DNA from: Arthrobacter sp. NtRootA1
Lineage (GTDB): Bacteria > Actinomycetota > Actinomycetes > Actinomycetales > Micrococcaceae
DNA length: 64,000 nucleotides
Direction of reading: 5' to 3'
Assembly: GCF_019976975.1 (NCBI RefSeq)
Contig: NZ_AP024630.1
Span: 1,860,001-1,924,000 of the forward strand
Position 1 is the first letter of the stretch; every line of letters begins with the position of its first letter. Under the pieces are notes generated by a model. That model was not told the origin of the DNA. It did no database searches and saw only the letters and a list, made by a program, of their open reading frames with translations. Positions 43,643 to 52,477 of this stretch are shown in pieces. The translations under genes and the position numbers were made by a program.

Positions 43643-43669
43643 AAATAGCCTGGTTTGTCCTGTCTTTCT

Positions 43670-46027
43670 TTACTGGTGGGCCAATGCCATGCGTTGACGG
43701 TCGGCCACTGTTAGGTGTTCGTGGTGGTCCTCGTCTTCGTTGAGGTCGATGCGCACTGTATGCAGAGTGCCTGTGAACCCGTTGTCCACTGGAAGGTAGT
43801 CGTCGGTGACCGGGGTGCCGCGGTCGATGCCGACATTCAGCGTCTCGTCGAAGGAGAAGTAGTAGGCGGTGGTTTGGTCGACTCGGCCCTTGCCGATGAC
43901 CTTGCCGTCGGCTGCAAGACGTATTTCGGCGCCTCGGCCGATCCCGCCGCCGTCGTAATGGAATTCCATAGTGAGTTCCTGAGGGCCAGGGGCGAGGGGG
44001 TCGTCGGAGCGGACGATGTAAAGGTTCCGGCCGTAGCAGTTGTGGGCGTAGCTCAGACGCCCCTCCGCTACATAGAGGGACCAGCCGCCGAAGCGCCCGC
44101 CCTGGGCAATCAGAACACCTTCCGCTCCTCCCTCGGGAACATCCACCCGGGCGATGACGCTGTGGGACCGGTTCTTCACGTTCAGCGTGGTTTCTTCGGT
44201 GAAGCGCCCCATGCCGTCGCGGTAGGTCACCGTCGTTCGGCCAGCGAGCAGGTCAATCCGTCCTGCAACCTCAGGGTTTTCCCGCTCCGTGACACGGTCA
44301 TCAAGGGGAAACACGTTGTACTGGCTGGCTTCGATCAGGAACAGCTGTTGCAGCTCCCGGAGTTTTTCCGGGTACTTGTCGGCAAGGTTGTGGGCTTGGC
44401 TCCAGTCGTTGCTGATGTCGTAGAGCTCCCAGACATCCTCATCGAAGGAGGGGAGCCCTTCGGGAACCATTTCCCATGGTGTTCCGTGGCGGGTGACGGC
44501 GGTCCAGCCCTCATGGTAGATGCTGCGGTTACCACACATCTCGAAGTACTGCGTGCGTCTGCGGTCTTCGGCTTCAGGGTCGTTGAAGGTGTAGACCATG
44601 CTTGTGCCTTCGATGGGTTGCTGAGTCACACCGTTGACAGTGACAGGGTGGGGGATCCCGGCCGCTTCGAAGATGGTAGGGGCGATGTCGATGACGTGGT
44701 GGTACTGGTGCCGCACGCCGCCGCCCTGCCTGATGCCGTTACCCCACCGCATGATCATGCCGTCACGGGTTCCGCCGAGGTGGGAAGCGACCTGCTTTGT
44801 CCACTGGTAAGGGGTGTTCATCGCCAGGGCCCACCCGACGGGGTAGATGGCGTAGGTGGTCGCGTCACCGAGCGCATCCAGCTCCTGGGCCATGGTCGCC
44901 GTGTCGTCCTTGAAGCCGTGACCGACGAGGTGCTCGCGCATGGTGCCCTCGATGCCACCCTCTCCGGAAGCGCCGTTATCCCCAAGGATGTAGATGAAGA
45001 GGGTGTTGTCGAGTTCCCCTGTCTCCTCCAAGGCGTCAACGAAGCGCCCTACTTGGGCATCGGTGTGCTCGGCGAATCCGGCGTAGGTCTCCATGAAGGC
45101 AGCGGCCACTTGGTGCTCTGTATGGCCCAATTCGTCCCAATGCGGCACGACTTCAGCCCATGGGCTGAGTTCGGCAGACTCGGGAACGATACCCAGTTCC
45201 TTCTGCCTGGCTAGGGTTGCCTCACGCTGTGCGTCCCAGCCGTCGTTGAACCTGCCGCGGTATTTGTCCTTCCATTCGGGTGCCACATGGAAAGGCCCGT
45301 GGGTGGCGCCGAAGGCGATGTAGCTGAAGAACGGTTTCTCAGGGGTGAGTGTCTTGTGTGTCTGGACCCAGTTGATGGCTTGGTCAACGAGGTCTTCGGA
45401 CAGGTGGTAACCATCCTCGGGACGGCGGGCCGGTTCAACTGGGGTTGTTCCGTCGAAGAGCTGCGGGTACCAGTGGTTCATTTCGGCACCCATAAAGCCA
45501 TAGAACTTATCGAATCCTTCTCCGACCGGCCAGCGGTCGAAAGGCCCCGAAGGGCTGACCTCACGGGGAGGGGTCTGGTGCCACTTTCCGAATGCCGCTG
45601 TGCTGTAGCCGTTCAGGCCCAGCGTCTGAGCGATGGTGGCGGCACTGGCCGGACGGAAACCGGTGTAACCCGGAGCGGAGGTGCTCATTTCGGTCGTCAC
45701 GCCCATTCCTACTGAATGATGGTTCCTTCCAGTCATGAGGGCCTGTCGGGTTGGCGAGCACAGTGCTGTGACGTGGAATCGGTTGTAGCGCAGCCCTTCA
45801 TGGGACAGTTTCTCCGCTGTTGGCATGTCGCAGGGACCGCCGAAGGCGCTTGAGGCGCCGAAGCCCATGTCATCAATGAGGACGAGGACCACGTTCGGGG
45901 CGCCATCCGGCGCTCGCAGGGGGGCCACGGGGGTGAAAGTTGCCTCCTGCTGGTGGATACCCATCGCTGCAGTGACTGGCTGGCGTCTCTGCGCTGGAAT
46001 GGGAAGTATTTCGCGGATTTCAGTCAT
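43670..46027 (-). CDS. Cytoplasmic arylsulfatase
   Basis: 785-residue sulphatase that hydrolyses a sulphate ester. The formylglycine signature is CSPTRQALMTGR with C90 as the residue converted to formylglycine; D52/D53 (VLIDDMGFG) and a later GDNGASGEG region supply metal ligands, and HGPFHVAPEWKDKY and GGTRDGMIMRWG match the AslA-type group. Residues about 600-785 form an extra beta-sandwich-like region (GRFGGWSLYVAEGRLSYAHN). There is no signal peptide, so the substrate is imported. No formylglycine-generating enzyme is in the window. Cotranscribed with the MFS gene. Confidence 0.92.
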   Translation of the reverse strand: MTEIREILPIPAQRRQPVTAAMGIHQQEATFTPVAPLRAPDGAPNVVLVLIDDMGFGASSAFGGPCDMPTAEKLSHEGLRYNRFHVTALCSPTRQALMTGRNHHSVGMGVTTEMSTSAPGYTGFRPASAATIAQTLGLNGYSTAAFGKWHQTPPREVSPSGPFDRWPVGEGFDKFYGFMGAEMNHWYPQLFDGTTPVEPARRPEDGYHLSEDLVDQAINWVQTHKTLTPEKPFFSYIAFGATHGPFHVAPEWKDKYRGRFNDGWDAQREATLARQKELGIVPESAELSPWAEVVPHWDELGHTEHQVAAAFMETYAGFAEHTDAQVGRFVDALEETGELDNTLFIYILGDNGASGEGGIEGTMREHLVGHGFKDDTATMAQELDALGDATTYAIYPVGWALAMNTPYQWTKQVASHLGGTRDGMIMRWGNGIRQGGGVRHQYHHVIDIAPTIFEAAGIPHPVTVNGVTQQPIEGTSMVYTFNDPEAEDRRRTQYFEMCGNRSIYHEGWTAVTRHGTPWEMVPEGLPSFDEDVWELYDISNDWSQAHNLADKYPEKLRELQQLFLIEASQYNVFPLDDRVTERENPEVAGRIDLLAGRTTVTYRDGMGRFTEETTLNVKNRSHSVIARVDVPEGGAEGVLIAQGGRFGGWSLYVAEGRLSYAHNCYGRNLYIVRSDDPLAPGPQELTMEFHYDGGGIGRGAEIRLAADGKVIGKGRVDQTTAYYFSFDETLNVGIDRGTPVTDDYLPVDNGFTGTLHTVRIDLNEDEDHHEHLTVADRQRMALAHQ

Positions 46028-46083
46028 GGGATTTTGCTCCTGTCGTAGGTCTGCAGTGTGTGTTGGTCGGTGGTGCCGGCTGG

Positions 46084-47466
46084 TCAGATTTGGGAGTCAA
46101 CCTTGGACGCCGTGCTTGGTGGGGAGGGCACAAGCTGGATGGCGCCGGTCTCTTCCAGGGAGCGGCTGCGGGTTTCTTCGGCCCATGCCAGGCAGGCAAG
46201 GAGACCGACGAACGTGATGCCGGCGCCGATGAACATGGTTGCCGAAGTCCCGAGGGTGACCAGTGATACCGGGACGAGGAAGGTTCCCACTGCCGCGCCG
46301 AATCGTGTCAGGGCGACCGCGACTCCGACAGCGGCGGCACGGATCCTGGTGGGGAACAGCTCGTTGGGGTAGGCCCATTCCAGGATGCTGGGTCCACCGG
46401 AGAAGAGAGCGTACAGGCAGAAGAAGGCAACAATGAGGGGACCCGGTGCGTCGGTCCATAGGCCGAGCGCGATCAGCGGGAGCACCATGAGCCCGAAGGA
46501 CCAGATGATGGTCTTTCGCCGGCCGATGGTTTCCAGGAGCTTCATCGCTGGCAAGCACCCGAGCGCGAATACGAGGTTGATGACCGCAGTCCCGAGGTTG
46601 GTGAGGTTCCCGGCCCCCATTCCCAGGGAACCCAGAAGTTGTGGGCCGAAAGTGAGCAGTGCGAACAGGGGAATGATGGCGCAGGTGAAGAAGATGATGA
46701 TGAACAGCATGCGGCGCAGGTAGACTCCGCGGAAAAGGTCCGCGATGTTGCCCCTGGCTTCCACGGTCCGGGGTAGGTTGCCTGTCAGTTCTTCGGTGGT
46801 TACGCGGACATGTAGGGAGTTTTCGATGACCCGGCGTGCCTCCTCCACACGTCCCGCGCCTACCAGCCAGCGGGGTGATTCCGGGGTGCCAATGCGCAGC
46901 AGGAAAACGATCAGGGCCAGGATCGCGCCGCTGCCCAGCATCCAGCGCCAGCCGTCGCTACCCATGGATTCGTTGATCAGGTAACCCACCAAGTAGGCCA
47001 ACGAAGCGCCGATGTACCAAATGATGATCACAGCGCTGAACATTCCGGCGCGCCGTTTCCGCGGCAGCCATTCAGAAAGAAGTGCCGTAGCGATGGGGTA
47101 GTCGGCGGCGATGGCGGCGCCGATGATGAATCGCAGTGCGATCAGTTGCCAGGCTTCGCTGGCGACTACCGACAGGGCAGAGGCGACGACGAGCACAAGC
47201 AGGTCCAGGGTGTACATGGGTTTGCGGCCGATGCGGTCGGTGAGCGGGCCGCATATGAGGCCACCGAAAAACATGCCGATCAGGGAGGCAACGCCAATAG
47301 TTGCTTCGACGCCCGTATCCAGCCGCATGTGTCCGGTGATTCCGGGCAGCGCTATCCCGATGATGGCCAGGAGATAACCGTCGAGTAAGGGGCCGCCGGA
47401 ACAGGCAGCAGTAAGTTTGCGGTGGAACCTGCGGACAGGTGCATCATCAACAGCAGCAAAACTCAT
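46084..47466 (-). CDS. MFS transporter (sugar-porter-like)
   Basis: 460-residue major facilitator with 12 helices. Seen: GGPLLDGYLLAIIGIALPGI in helix 1, GPLTDRIGRKPMYTLDLLVL at the loop 2-3 signature, the PESPRWLVGAGRVEEARRVI loop typical of sugar porter-like members, and NELFPTRIRAAAVG in the second half. GAGG precedes the ATG at 47466. It is 56 bp before the arylsulfatase start on the same strand; an importer of the sulphated substrate is the simplest reading. An IclR gene is divergent from it. Confidence 0.88.
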   Translation of the reverse strand: MSFAAVDDAPVRRFHRKLTAACSGGPLLDGYLLAIIGIALPGITGHMRLDTGVEATIGVASLIGMFFGGLICGPLTDRIGRKPMYTLDLLVLVVASALSVVASEAWQLIALRFIIGAAIAADYPIATALLSEWLPRKRRAGMFSAVIIIWYIGASLAYLVGYLINESMGSDGWRWMLGSGAILALIVFLLRIGTPESPRWLVGAGRVEEARRVIENSLHVRVTTEELTGNLPRTVEARGNIADLFRGVYLRRMLFIIIFFTCAIIPLFALLTFGPQLLGSLGMGAGNLTNLGTAVINLVFALGCLPAMKLLETIGRRKTIIWSFGLMVLPLIALGLWTDAPGPLIVAFFCLYALFSGGPSILEWAYPNELFPTRIRAAAVGVAVALTRFGAAVGTFLVPVSLVTLGTSATMFIGAGITFVGLLACLAWAEETRSRSLEETGAIQLVPSPPSTASKVDSQI

Positions 47467-48059
47467 GAAAATGATCCTCAAAGTTGGTGTTGGGGGCGCC
47501 CCTTGCATCGCTGTGCCTCAACGGGCAAGGGCGTTCAGGAACGTTCTTTCGATCAGGCCTTTCATCGCCGGTCCTCGTTCGCCAGGTAAAGAGGGCGCGA
47601 GGTCCAAGAACATGGCGGACGGCGGCAACCTTTCGTTCGCTTCATCGCGGAGCAGGTGGCCAGTCCATAGTTCGCTCGGACAGCGCAAGGTCGCCGTAAC
47701 TGGCAATCATGGACCGGTGTGACAGGGAGTTCCGGCAGGACCCGACGCCGGTAGGCATCTTTGGTCTTCGGCCGGCGCTCCGGTAACAATTCGGCGGTTG
47801 CAGCGACCGATAGGTCGATCGACCGCCTGTTCGCTATATGTACGAAGTTGCGCTCTCCGCAACTTCTAAAATCAGTGTGGCGCCGATCACGGCGTAGGTC
47901 AAGGTTTTCGAGGAAGTGAGGGGAGTGTTTCTTTTAGAGCGACACGAGACTCGCGGTTAGTCCGCGGCCAGCAACAAAAACGACTCCTGCCGCCTCAGGC
48001 AGGTACCAGAAGGTCACTTAATGCGCCGCGGATCTTGAACGCGGTGAGACCATGAAGTC
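47467..48059. promoter_or_regulatory. Long divergent control region, MFS-arylsulfatase / IclR
   Basis: 593 bp. It holds a perfect inverted repeat (47844-47866) and a 12-bp palindrome GGTCGATCGACC (47813-47824). A minus-strand frame at 47518-47706 (62 codons, reading LLRDEANERLPPSAMFLDLA) looks protein-like but lacks a good start and family; it could be a small gene or a remnant. Confidence 0.5.
47844..47866. promoter_or_regulatory. Probable IclR operator
   Basis: GAAGTTGCG, 5-bp spacer, CGCAACTTC: a perfect 9-bp inverted repeat about 190 bp before the IclR start. IclR-family operators are usually palindromes of this size. Confidence 0.6.
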
Positions 48060-48875
48060 ATGGCAATTCCAGTACGTGACGGTGACGCAGACACAAATGC
48101 CCAGGGGGATCTTCACGGGGGAAGTCTTCAATCAGTTGAGCGCGCGATCACGGTTCTCAAAATTCTGGCGCGCAACGGTAGCGCCGGCGTCACGGAAGTC
48201 GCCGAAGAAATGGGAGTCCACAAATCAACTATTTCCCGGCTTCTCCGTGCCTTGGAAGTACAAGGAATGGCACAGAGCAGCGGGAGGGGGAAATACCAGC
48301 TCGGGCTTGGCATTCTGCACCTGGCCAATTCGATCCCTATGCGGCTTGACCTGGCCAGGGAGGCGCGGCCCATCCTGGAAGCCCTCGCCGCTAAATTCGG
48401 GGAAACCGTAAACCTGGCGGTTTTGAGCTCCAGCCATGTGGTTAACATCGACGAGGCGTTCGGGCCATCCACGTTGGGCGCCAAGAACTGGATGGGCCTA
48501 CTGACGCCGATTCACGCCACTTCCAGTGGGAAGGTCTTTCTGGCCTCACTGTCCATGGAAGAGCGCGACCGCACGCTCCATGAAGTGGGTATGCCTGCGG
48601 TGACAAAGCAGACAATAACTTCTCGGCCTGAGCTGGAGAAGCAACTTGACCTGGTGGCGAAAGCTGGCTATGCGACGGTGCATGGTGAACTCGAGGACGG
48701 CCTTAATGGCATTGCCGTTCCCGTCCGAGGCCACCACGGAACTGTCATCGGGGCCGTAAGTATTTCGGGCCCGTCCTTCAGGTTCAAACCCGACGAACTT
48801 CCCGAGCTGATTGAGGAGCTGAAGTGGGCAGGCCTGAAAATCAGCGAGAACATGGGATTCCGGCCTGTTACCTAG
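48060..48875 (+). CDS. IclR family transcriptional regulator
   Basis: 271-residue regulator. N-terminal winged helix-turn-helix (about 22-80: LQSVERAITVLKILARNGSA, VAEEMGVHKSTISRLLRALE) and a C-terminal GAF-like effector domain (about 95-255: VNLAVLSSSHVVNIDEAFG, HATSSGKVFLASLSMEERD, GLNGIAVPVRGHHGTVIGAV). Divergent position and the palindrome in between make the MFS-arylsulfatase operon its likely target; the effector is probably the transported compound or a breakdown product. Confidence 0.92.
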   Translation: MAIPVRDGDADTNAQGDLHGGSLQSVERAITVLKILARNGSAGVTEVAEEMGVHKSTISRLLRALEVQGMAQSSGRGKYQLGLGILHLANSIPMRLDLAREARPILEALAAKFGETVNLAVLSSSHVVNIDEAFGPSTLGAKNWMGLLTPIHATSSGKVFLASLSMEERDRTLHEVGMPAVTKQTITSRPELEKQLDLVAKAGYATVHGELEDGLNGIAVPVRGHHGTVIGAVSISGPSFRFKPDELPELIEELKWAGLKISENMGFRPVT

Positions 48876-48931
48876 ATGAACACGATGGTGACAGGCGCAA
48901 TCTCAGGTAGGGCCGAACTGGGAGCCGCCAG

Positions 48932-49432
48932 TCACGTAGGACTGCAACGCGGCATCGCTGCCAGTTCTGCCGGGGTTGAATCACCATGGTCTCCGCGTAC
49001 AACGAATGCCAGCACGCCGACCAGCGAACCCACCACGGATACGGCCGTGGAGATTGCGAAGGCATCAGCTGAGAACTGTTGAAGGCCAAACCAGAAGGGG
49101 AGCCAAATGACAACCCACTGGAGCACATCAACAATGCCGCCCCAGCGCCTTCCGCGGCTCAATCCCACAAGAGCCAGGACGGAGAGTCCCGCTATTCCAA
49201 GGCCGCCGGCCATGCCGATGAAGAACCCGCGTGTTACGTCATTGTCAGGCTGGGCTGGGTACGTCGCGATCACTTCCCGGAGCCACACGTACATCCAGAT
49301 AGCCAGGCCGAGCCCGCCGATGATCATGAGACAAGTAACGACCCTGGCTACATAGAGGACCGCAACGGCGACCGACGCCGACCGTGCCTCGCCCCGCTGC
49401 CCATCGGCTTGACCATGCTCCATTTCCCCCAT
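48932..49432 (-). CDS. Hypothetical four-helix membrane protein
   Basis: 166 residues, not recognised. Four predicted membrane helices: VAVAVLYVARVVTCLMIIGG, FFIGMAGGLGIAGLSVLALV, VDVLQWVVIWLPFWFGLQQF and AISTAVSVVGSLVGVLAFVV. Between helices 1 and 2 a 30-residue loop (REVIATYPAQPDNDVTRG) is exposed. The start ATG at 49432 has no clear ribosome-binding site; a second ATG four codons later is equally possible. It converges on the IclR gene; no operon partner. Confidence 0.65.
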   Translation of the reverse strand: MGEMEHGQADGQRGEARSASVAVAVLYVARVVTCLMIIGGLGLAIWMYVWLREVIATYPAQPDNDVTRGFFIGMAGGLGIAGLSVLALVGLSRGRRWGGIVDVLQWVVIWLPFWFGLQQFSADAFAISTAVSVVGSLVGVLAFVVRGDHGDSTPAELAAMPRCSPT

Positions 49433-49754
49433 CGGACCAGCCTGCGCGCAATTGATGAAGTTGTCACGCCCAGTCGGTTGAGAACTCGCGACGAAGGGGC
49501 CAATGAAGGTCAGCCAGAGCGGATCCTTCCCCTTGCTGAATCCAAGGTCCTAGCTCCGGCCCGCCTCCTTCCCTGTAGGAGCCCCGAGAGCTTTCCCGCA
49601 AAGAGTTTTTCGATTTCTGCGACATGAACTTTTCCATTCCCGCACTCCTTTGACTGGAGACCGACCTTGCCGGACGCAACCGGTCAGTCTCCGCAACATA
49701 TGTTTGGCCGTCGGCTGTGGGGTCTGTCGGTCACTGTTCATTGGAGAGAATCCC
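49433..49754. other. 322-bp upstream region of the pilus locus
   Basis: Divergent region between the membrane protein gene and the tip pilin gene. A 57-codon minus-strand frame (49464-49637, start MEKFMSQKSKNSLRE) has AAAGGAG 8 nt before its ATG and might be a small gene, but has no family and no other support. The promoter for the pilus genes is expected here; I could not pick out convincing -35/-10 elements. Confidence 0.4.
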
Positions 49755-52373
49755 TTGAAGTATCTGCTTGGGAAAATAACAGCCTTCGTCGCCGTATTAG
49801 TGGTCGTTTGTGGCGCACTTTCAATGGGGGTGCTCCGCCTAAGTCCATCAGCTCACGCCTACGAAGTAGCAACCAACCAGGCAGACGTTACCGGCGGAGC
49901 GGCTATTTTGACGATGCCAGGATCCGGTCTTACGGCCACCTACGATCAATCCGGACTGACTGACCTCGTGGGGCAGTCAACGATGGGCAGCCGTGGATTT
50001 GTGGCCTCTGATTTCTCACAAAACATAGGGACCGGGGCCCCGGCTGTTGAATTCGCAACGAACGCGGTCAATAACTGCGCGGCAACCGGTCCCTGCAGCG
50101 GCTTGGGGACGGTCACGATCGCGTTTAGCCAGCCCGTGAGGAATCCTGTGCTCAACATCACTGGCATCGGTGGAAACGTGACTTGGTACGAAAACAAGAA
50201 AGGACCTGTCGACCGCCAGTCCCAGCTCCACGCCGTGTTGAATCTCGCAACCACGGGTTTGACCATGACTAAGCTCTCGGGCGGGAACCTTAGCGTGTCG
50301 GGAAATGCCATTACGGCCACTAACGACAACGCGGGCACTCGGTGCGAGACGACCACCCAAACGGACAATCCTCAGCCCGTGAATGCCCAAGCGACTGCGG
50401 CCTGTGGATCGGTCCGTATCAATGGCATTGTGACCTCGTTGACGTTCGATATCAGCGCGATCTTCGTCCAGACCACCAGCGCACTTCCGCCATACACGAT
50501 CAACGACCCCGAAGATCCAAACCATAACGCGGACAACTTCGTCATGGCGATGACGGTCCCGCAGGATTTCGGTGACGCGCCTGCTTCCTACGATCAGGGC
50601 AACGCGGCGCGGGCGGATCTTTCGGATGTGACATTGGGCGCGAATGTCACCGAGGACAACGCGACGGTGGCCAACGGCACGGCATCGCCGAACGCGGGTG
50701 CCACGGCGTTGCTGGACCAGATGGACGACGGCGTGGTCCTGGCACCGATGTCACTGGGTGCTACCAGCTACTCCACGACCGTGGCCATCAGTGGCGCCAG
50801 CAAGCCCGGTACCACCTGCGGGTGGATTGATCTGAACAAGAACGGGTTGTTCGACAACACTGCTGAGCGGGCCTGTGCCGCGTTCGCCGCCGGCGCCACG
50901 ACCGCCACGCTGACCTGGGTTGTCCCTACCGGGGTGATGGCAGGGACGACGTATGCGCGGTTCCGGATCGGTTACACCACCGCCCAGGTCCTGGTCCCGA
51001 TCGGTGCATCCAGTTCCGGGGAAGTGGAAGACTACATCTTCACCGTTGCTCCTGCCGCCGCTCCGGCCATCACCTTGGTCAAGACGGTGAACAAGACCAC
51101 CTTGGTGGCCGGTGAAACGGCCACGTATACGTTCGTGGCGAAGAACACGGGAAACGTGACCTTGTCCGGCGTGGTCATCACCGAGACGCAGTTCTCCGGC
51201 AGCGGCACGATGTCGGCGCTCTCGTATAGCTGGCCCGGCCTTCCGGGCATCCTTTTGCCGGGCCAGTCCGTGACAGCCACTGCCACGTATGTGGTCACCC
51301 AAACCGACGTCACTACCGGCCTGCTGACAAATACGGCAAAAGTCACGGGCAACCCACCACTGGGCACTCCGGTCACCGCAACAGACGATGCCCAAGTAAC
51401 AGCGCCGCCTGCCTGGACCGTCAAGAAGACGGCGACCGTCAACGGGACAGTTCCCGCCAACCAGTCCGTCAGCCCGGGCCAAACCATCGTGTACACCGTC
51501 ACCGCAACCAGCACCAGCGGATCCATCGCGGGAGTTGTTTTGAAGGATGACCTGGGCAACGTGCTCGATGATGCGACGTTCGTGCCTGGTTCCGCGACCC
51601 TGACAATTGGAACGGGATCACCGGTTGTTGTGGCGAATCCGGTGGCGCCGTCCACCCTGTTGAGCACGCAGGCGTTTACCTTGCCGGCCGGGCAGACGGC
51701 CACGTTGACGTACAGCGTGGTGGTCAACGCCGGTGCGTGGAACGCGCAGCTGGTGAACGTGGTGACGGGCACTTCCACCACGACCCCACCGCTGACCTGT
51801 GCACCAAGCTCCGGCGGGGCGCCGGGTCCTGATTGCACCACCACCCACCGGACGCCCGCGAAAGTACTGATCGAGAAGACCGGGGAGTCCTCCGGCGGTA
51901 CGTGGGTCCCGATGGCCGGCTCCGCCTGGGCGGTACACGCCGATAGCGGCGGCGCGCCGGGAGCTGTCCTGGCCAGCCCGGCCGTCACCGCCGTGACGGG
52001 ACAAACCGGCCGGTTCCAGATTGAAGGAATCCAGCCCGGAACGTACTGGCTCGAAGAAACCGCTGCCCCGGCTGGCTTCAGCCTCCTTGCCGAACCGGTC
52101 CAGTTCACCATCGCCACCAACGGCGCCGTGACCCTGGGACAGGGCTCACTGGGGCAGGGCTCCGCGGGGCAGGGCTCCGGTGGCGGGGTAGTGAGCTCCA
52201 CGGATGCAGACGGTGACGGGATCTACCTCCTCACGGTCCGGGACGTGCCGGCCCTGAAGCTTCCGGAGTCCGGCGGCATCGGCTGGTGGCCGTTCACCAC
52301 CGCAGGATCAGCCCTGCTGCTGGGCGCCCTGGCCGTGGCAATACAGGGCCGCCGGAGGCAACAGTCCATCTAG
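49755..52373 (+). CDS. Large LPxTG-type surface adhesin, probable pilus tip protein
   Basis: 872-residue cell-wall protein from a TTG with GGAGAGA 5 nt upstream. Signal peptide about 1-35 (ending SAHAYE). The middle has a Cys-containing adhesin-like region (CAATGPCSGLGTV), an FGDAPASYD...SSGEVEDYIFTV module (GEVEDY, about 422-427), two DUF11-type repeats (ITLVKTVNKTTLVAGETATY and IVYTVTATSTSGSIAGVVLK), then an SpaA-like prealbumin domain (GRFQIEGIQPGTYWLEETAA). A short LGQGS repeat precedes the end. The sorting signal is LPESGG at residue 836, with a membrane helix and RRRQQ tail. It is 104 bp upstream of the major pilin gene. Confidence 0.85.
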   Translation: MKYLLGKITAFVAVLVVVCGALSMGVLRLSPSAHAYEVATNQADVTGGAAILTMPGSGLTATYDQSGLTDLVGQSTMGSRGFVASDFSQNIGTGAPAVEFATNAVNNCAATGPCSGLGTVTIAFSQPVRNPVLNITGIGGNVTWYENKKGPVDRQSQLHAVLNLATTGLTMTKLSGGNLSVSGNAITATNDNAGTRCETTTQTDNPQPVNAQATAACGSVRINGIVTSLTFDISAIFVQTTSALPPYTINDPEDPNHNADNFVMAMTVPQDFGDAPASYDQGNAARADLSDVTLGANVTEDNATVANGTASPNAGATALLDQMDDGVVLAPMSLGATSYSTTVAISGASKPGTTCGWIDLNKNGLFDNTAERACAAFAAGATTATLTWVVPTGVMAGTTYARFRIGYTTAQVLVPIGASSSGEVEDYIFTVAPAAAPAITLVKTVNKTTLVAGETATYTFVAKNTGNVTLSGVVITETQFSGSGTMSALSYSWPGLPGILLPGQSVTATATYVVTQTDVTTGLLTNTAKVTGNPPLGTPVTATDDAQVTAPPAWTVKKTATVNGTVPANQSVSPGQTIVYTVTATSTSGSIAGVVLKDDLGNVLDDATFVPGSATLTIGTGSPVVVANPVAPSTLLSTQAFTLPAGQTATLTYSVVVNAGAWNAQLVNVVTGTSTTTPPLTCAPSSGGAPGPDCTTTHRTPAKVLIEKTGESSGGTWVPMAGSAWAVHADSGGAPGAVLASPAVTAVTGQTGRFQIEGIQPGTYWLEETAAPAGFSLLAEPVQFTIATNGAVTLGQGSLGQGSAGQGSGGGVVSSTDADGDGIYLLTVRDVPALKLPESGGIGWWPFTTAGSALLLGALAVAIQGRRRQQSI
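52134..52178 (+). repeat. 15-bp repeat in the tip pilin gene
   Basis: Three in-frame copies (CTGGGACAGGGCTCA and variants) encode LGQGS, LGQGS, AGQGS just before the wall-sorting region. Confidence 0.85.
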
Positions 52374-52477
52374 GGCAGTCCATCCAGATCTCCGCGGTCA
52401 CAGCAATCCTGCGCGGCCGCGGTACCACATGTTCATTTCCGAGCATCAGCACCATCACTATGAAAGAGGAAAACACA

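Noticed and set aside
43382..43648. 88-codon plus-strand frame overlapping the end of merR
   Set aside because: It runs through the shared terminator hairpin and has no family or start signal.
51032..52201. 389-codon minus-strand open frame opposite the tip pilin
   Set aside because: Val/Thr/Pro-rich mirror of the adhesin; no ribosome-binding site.
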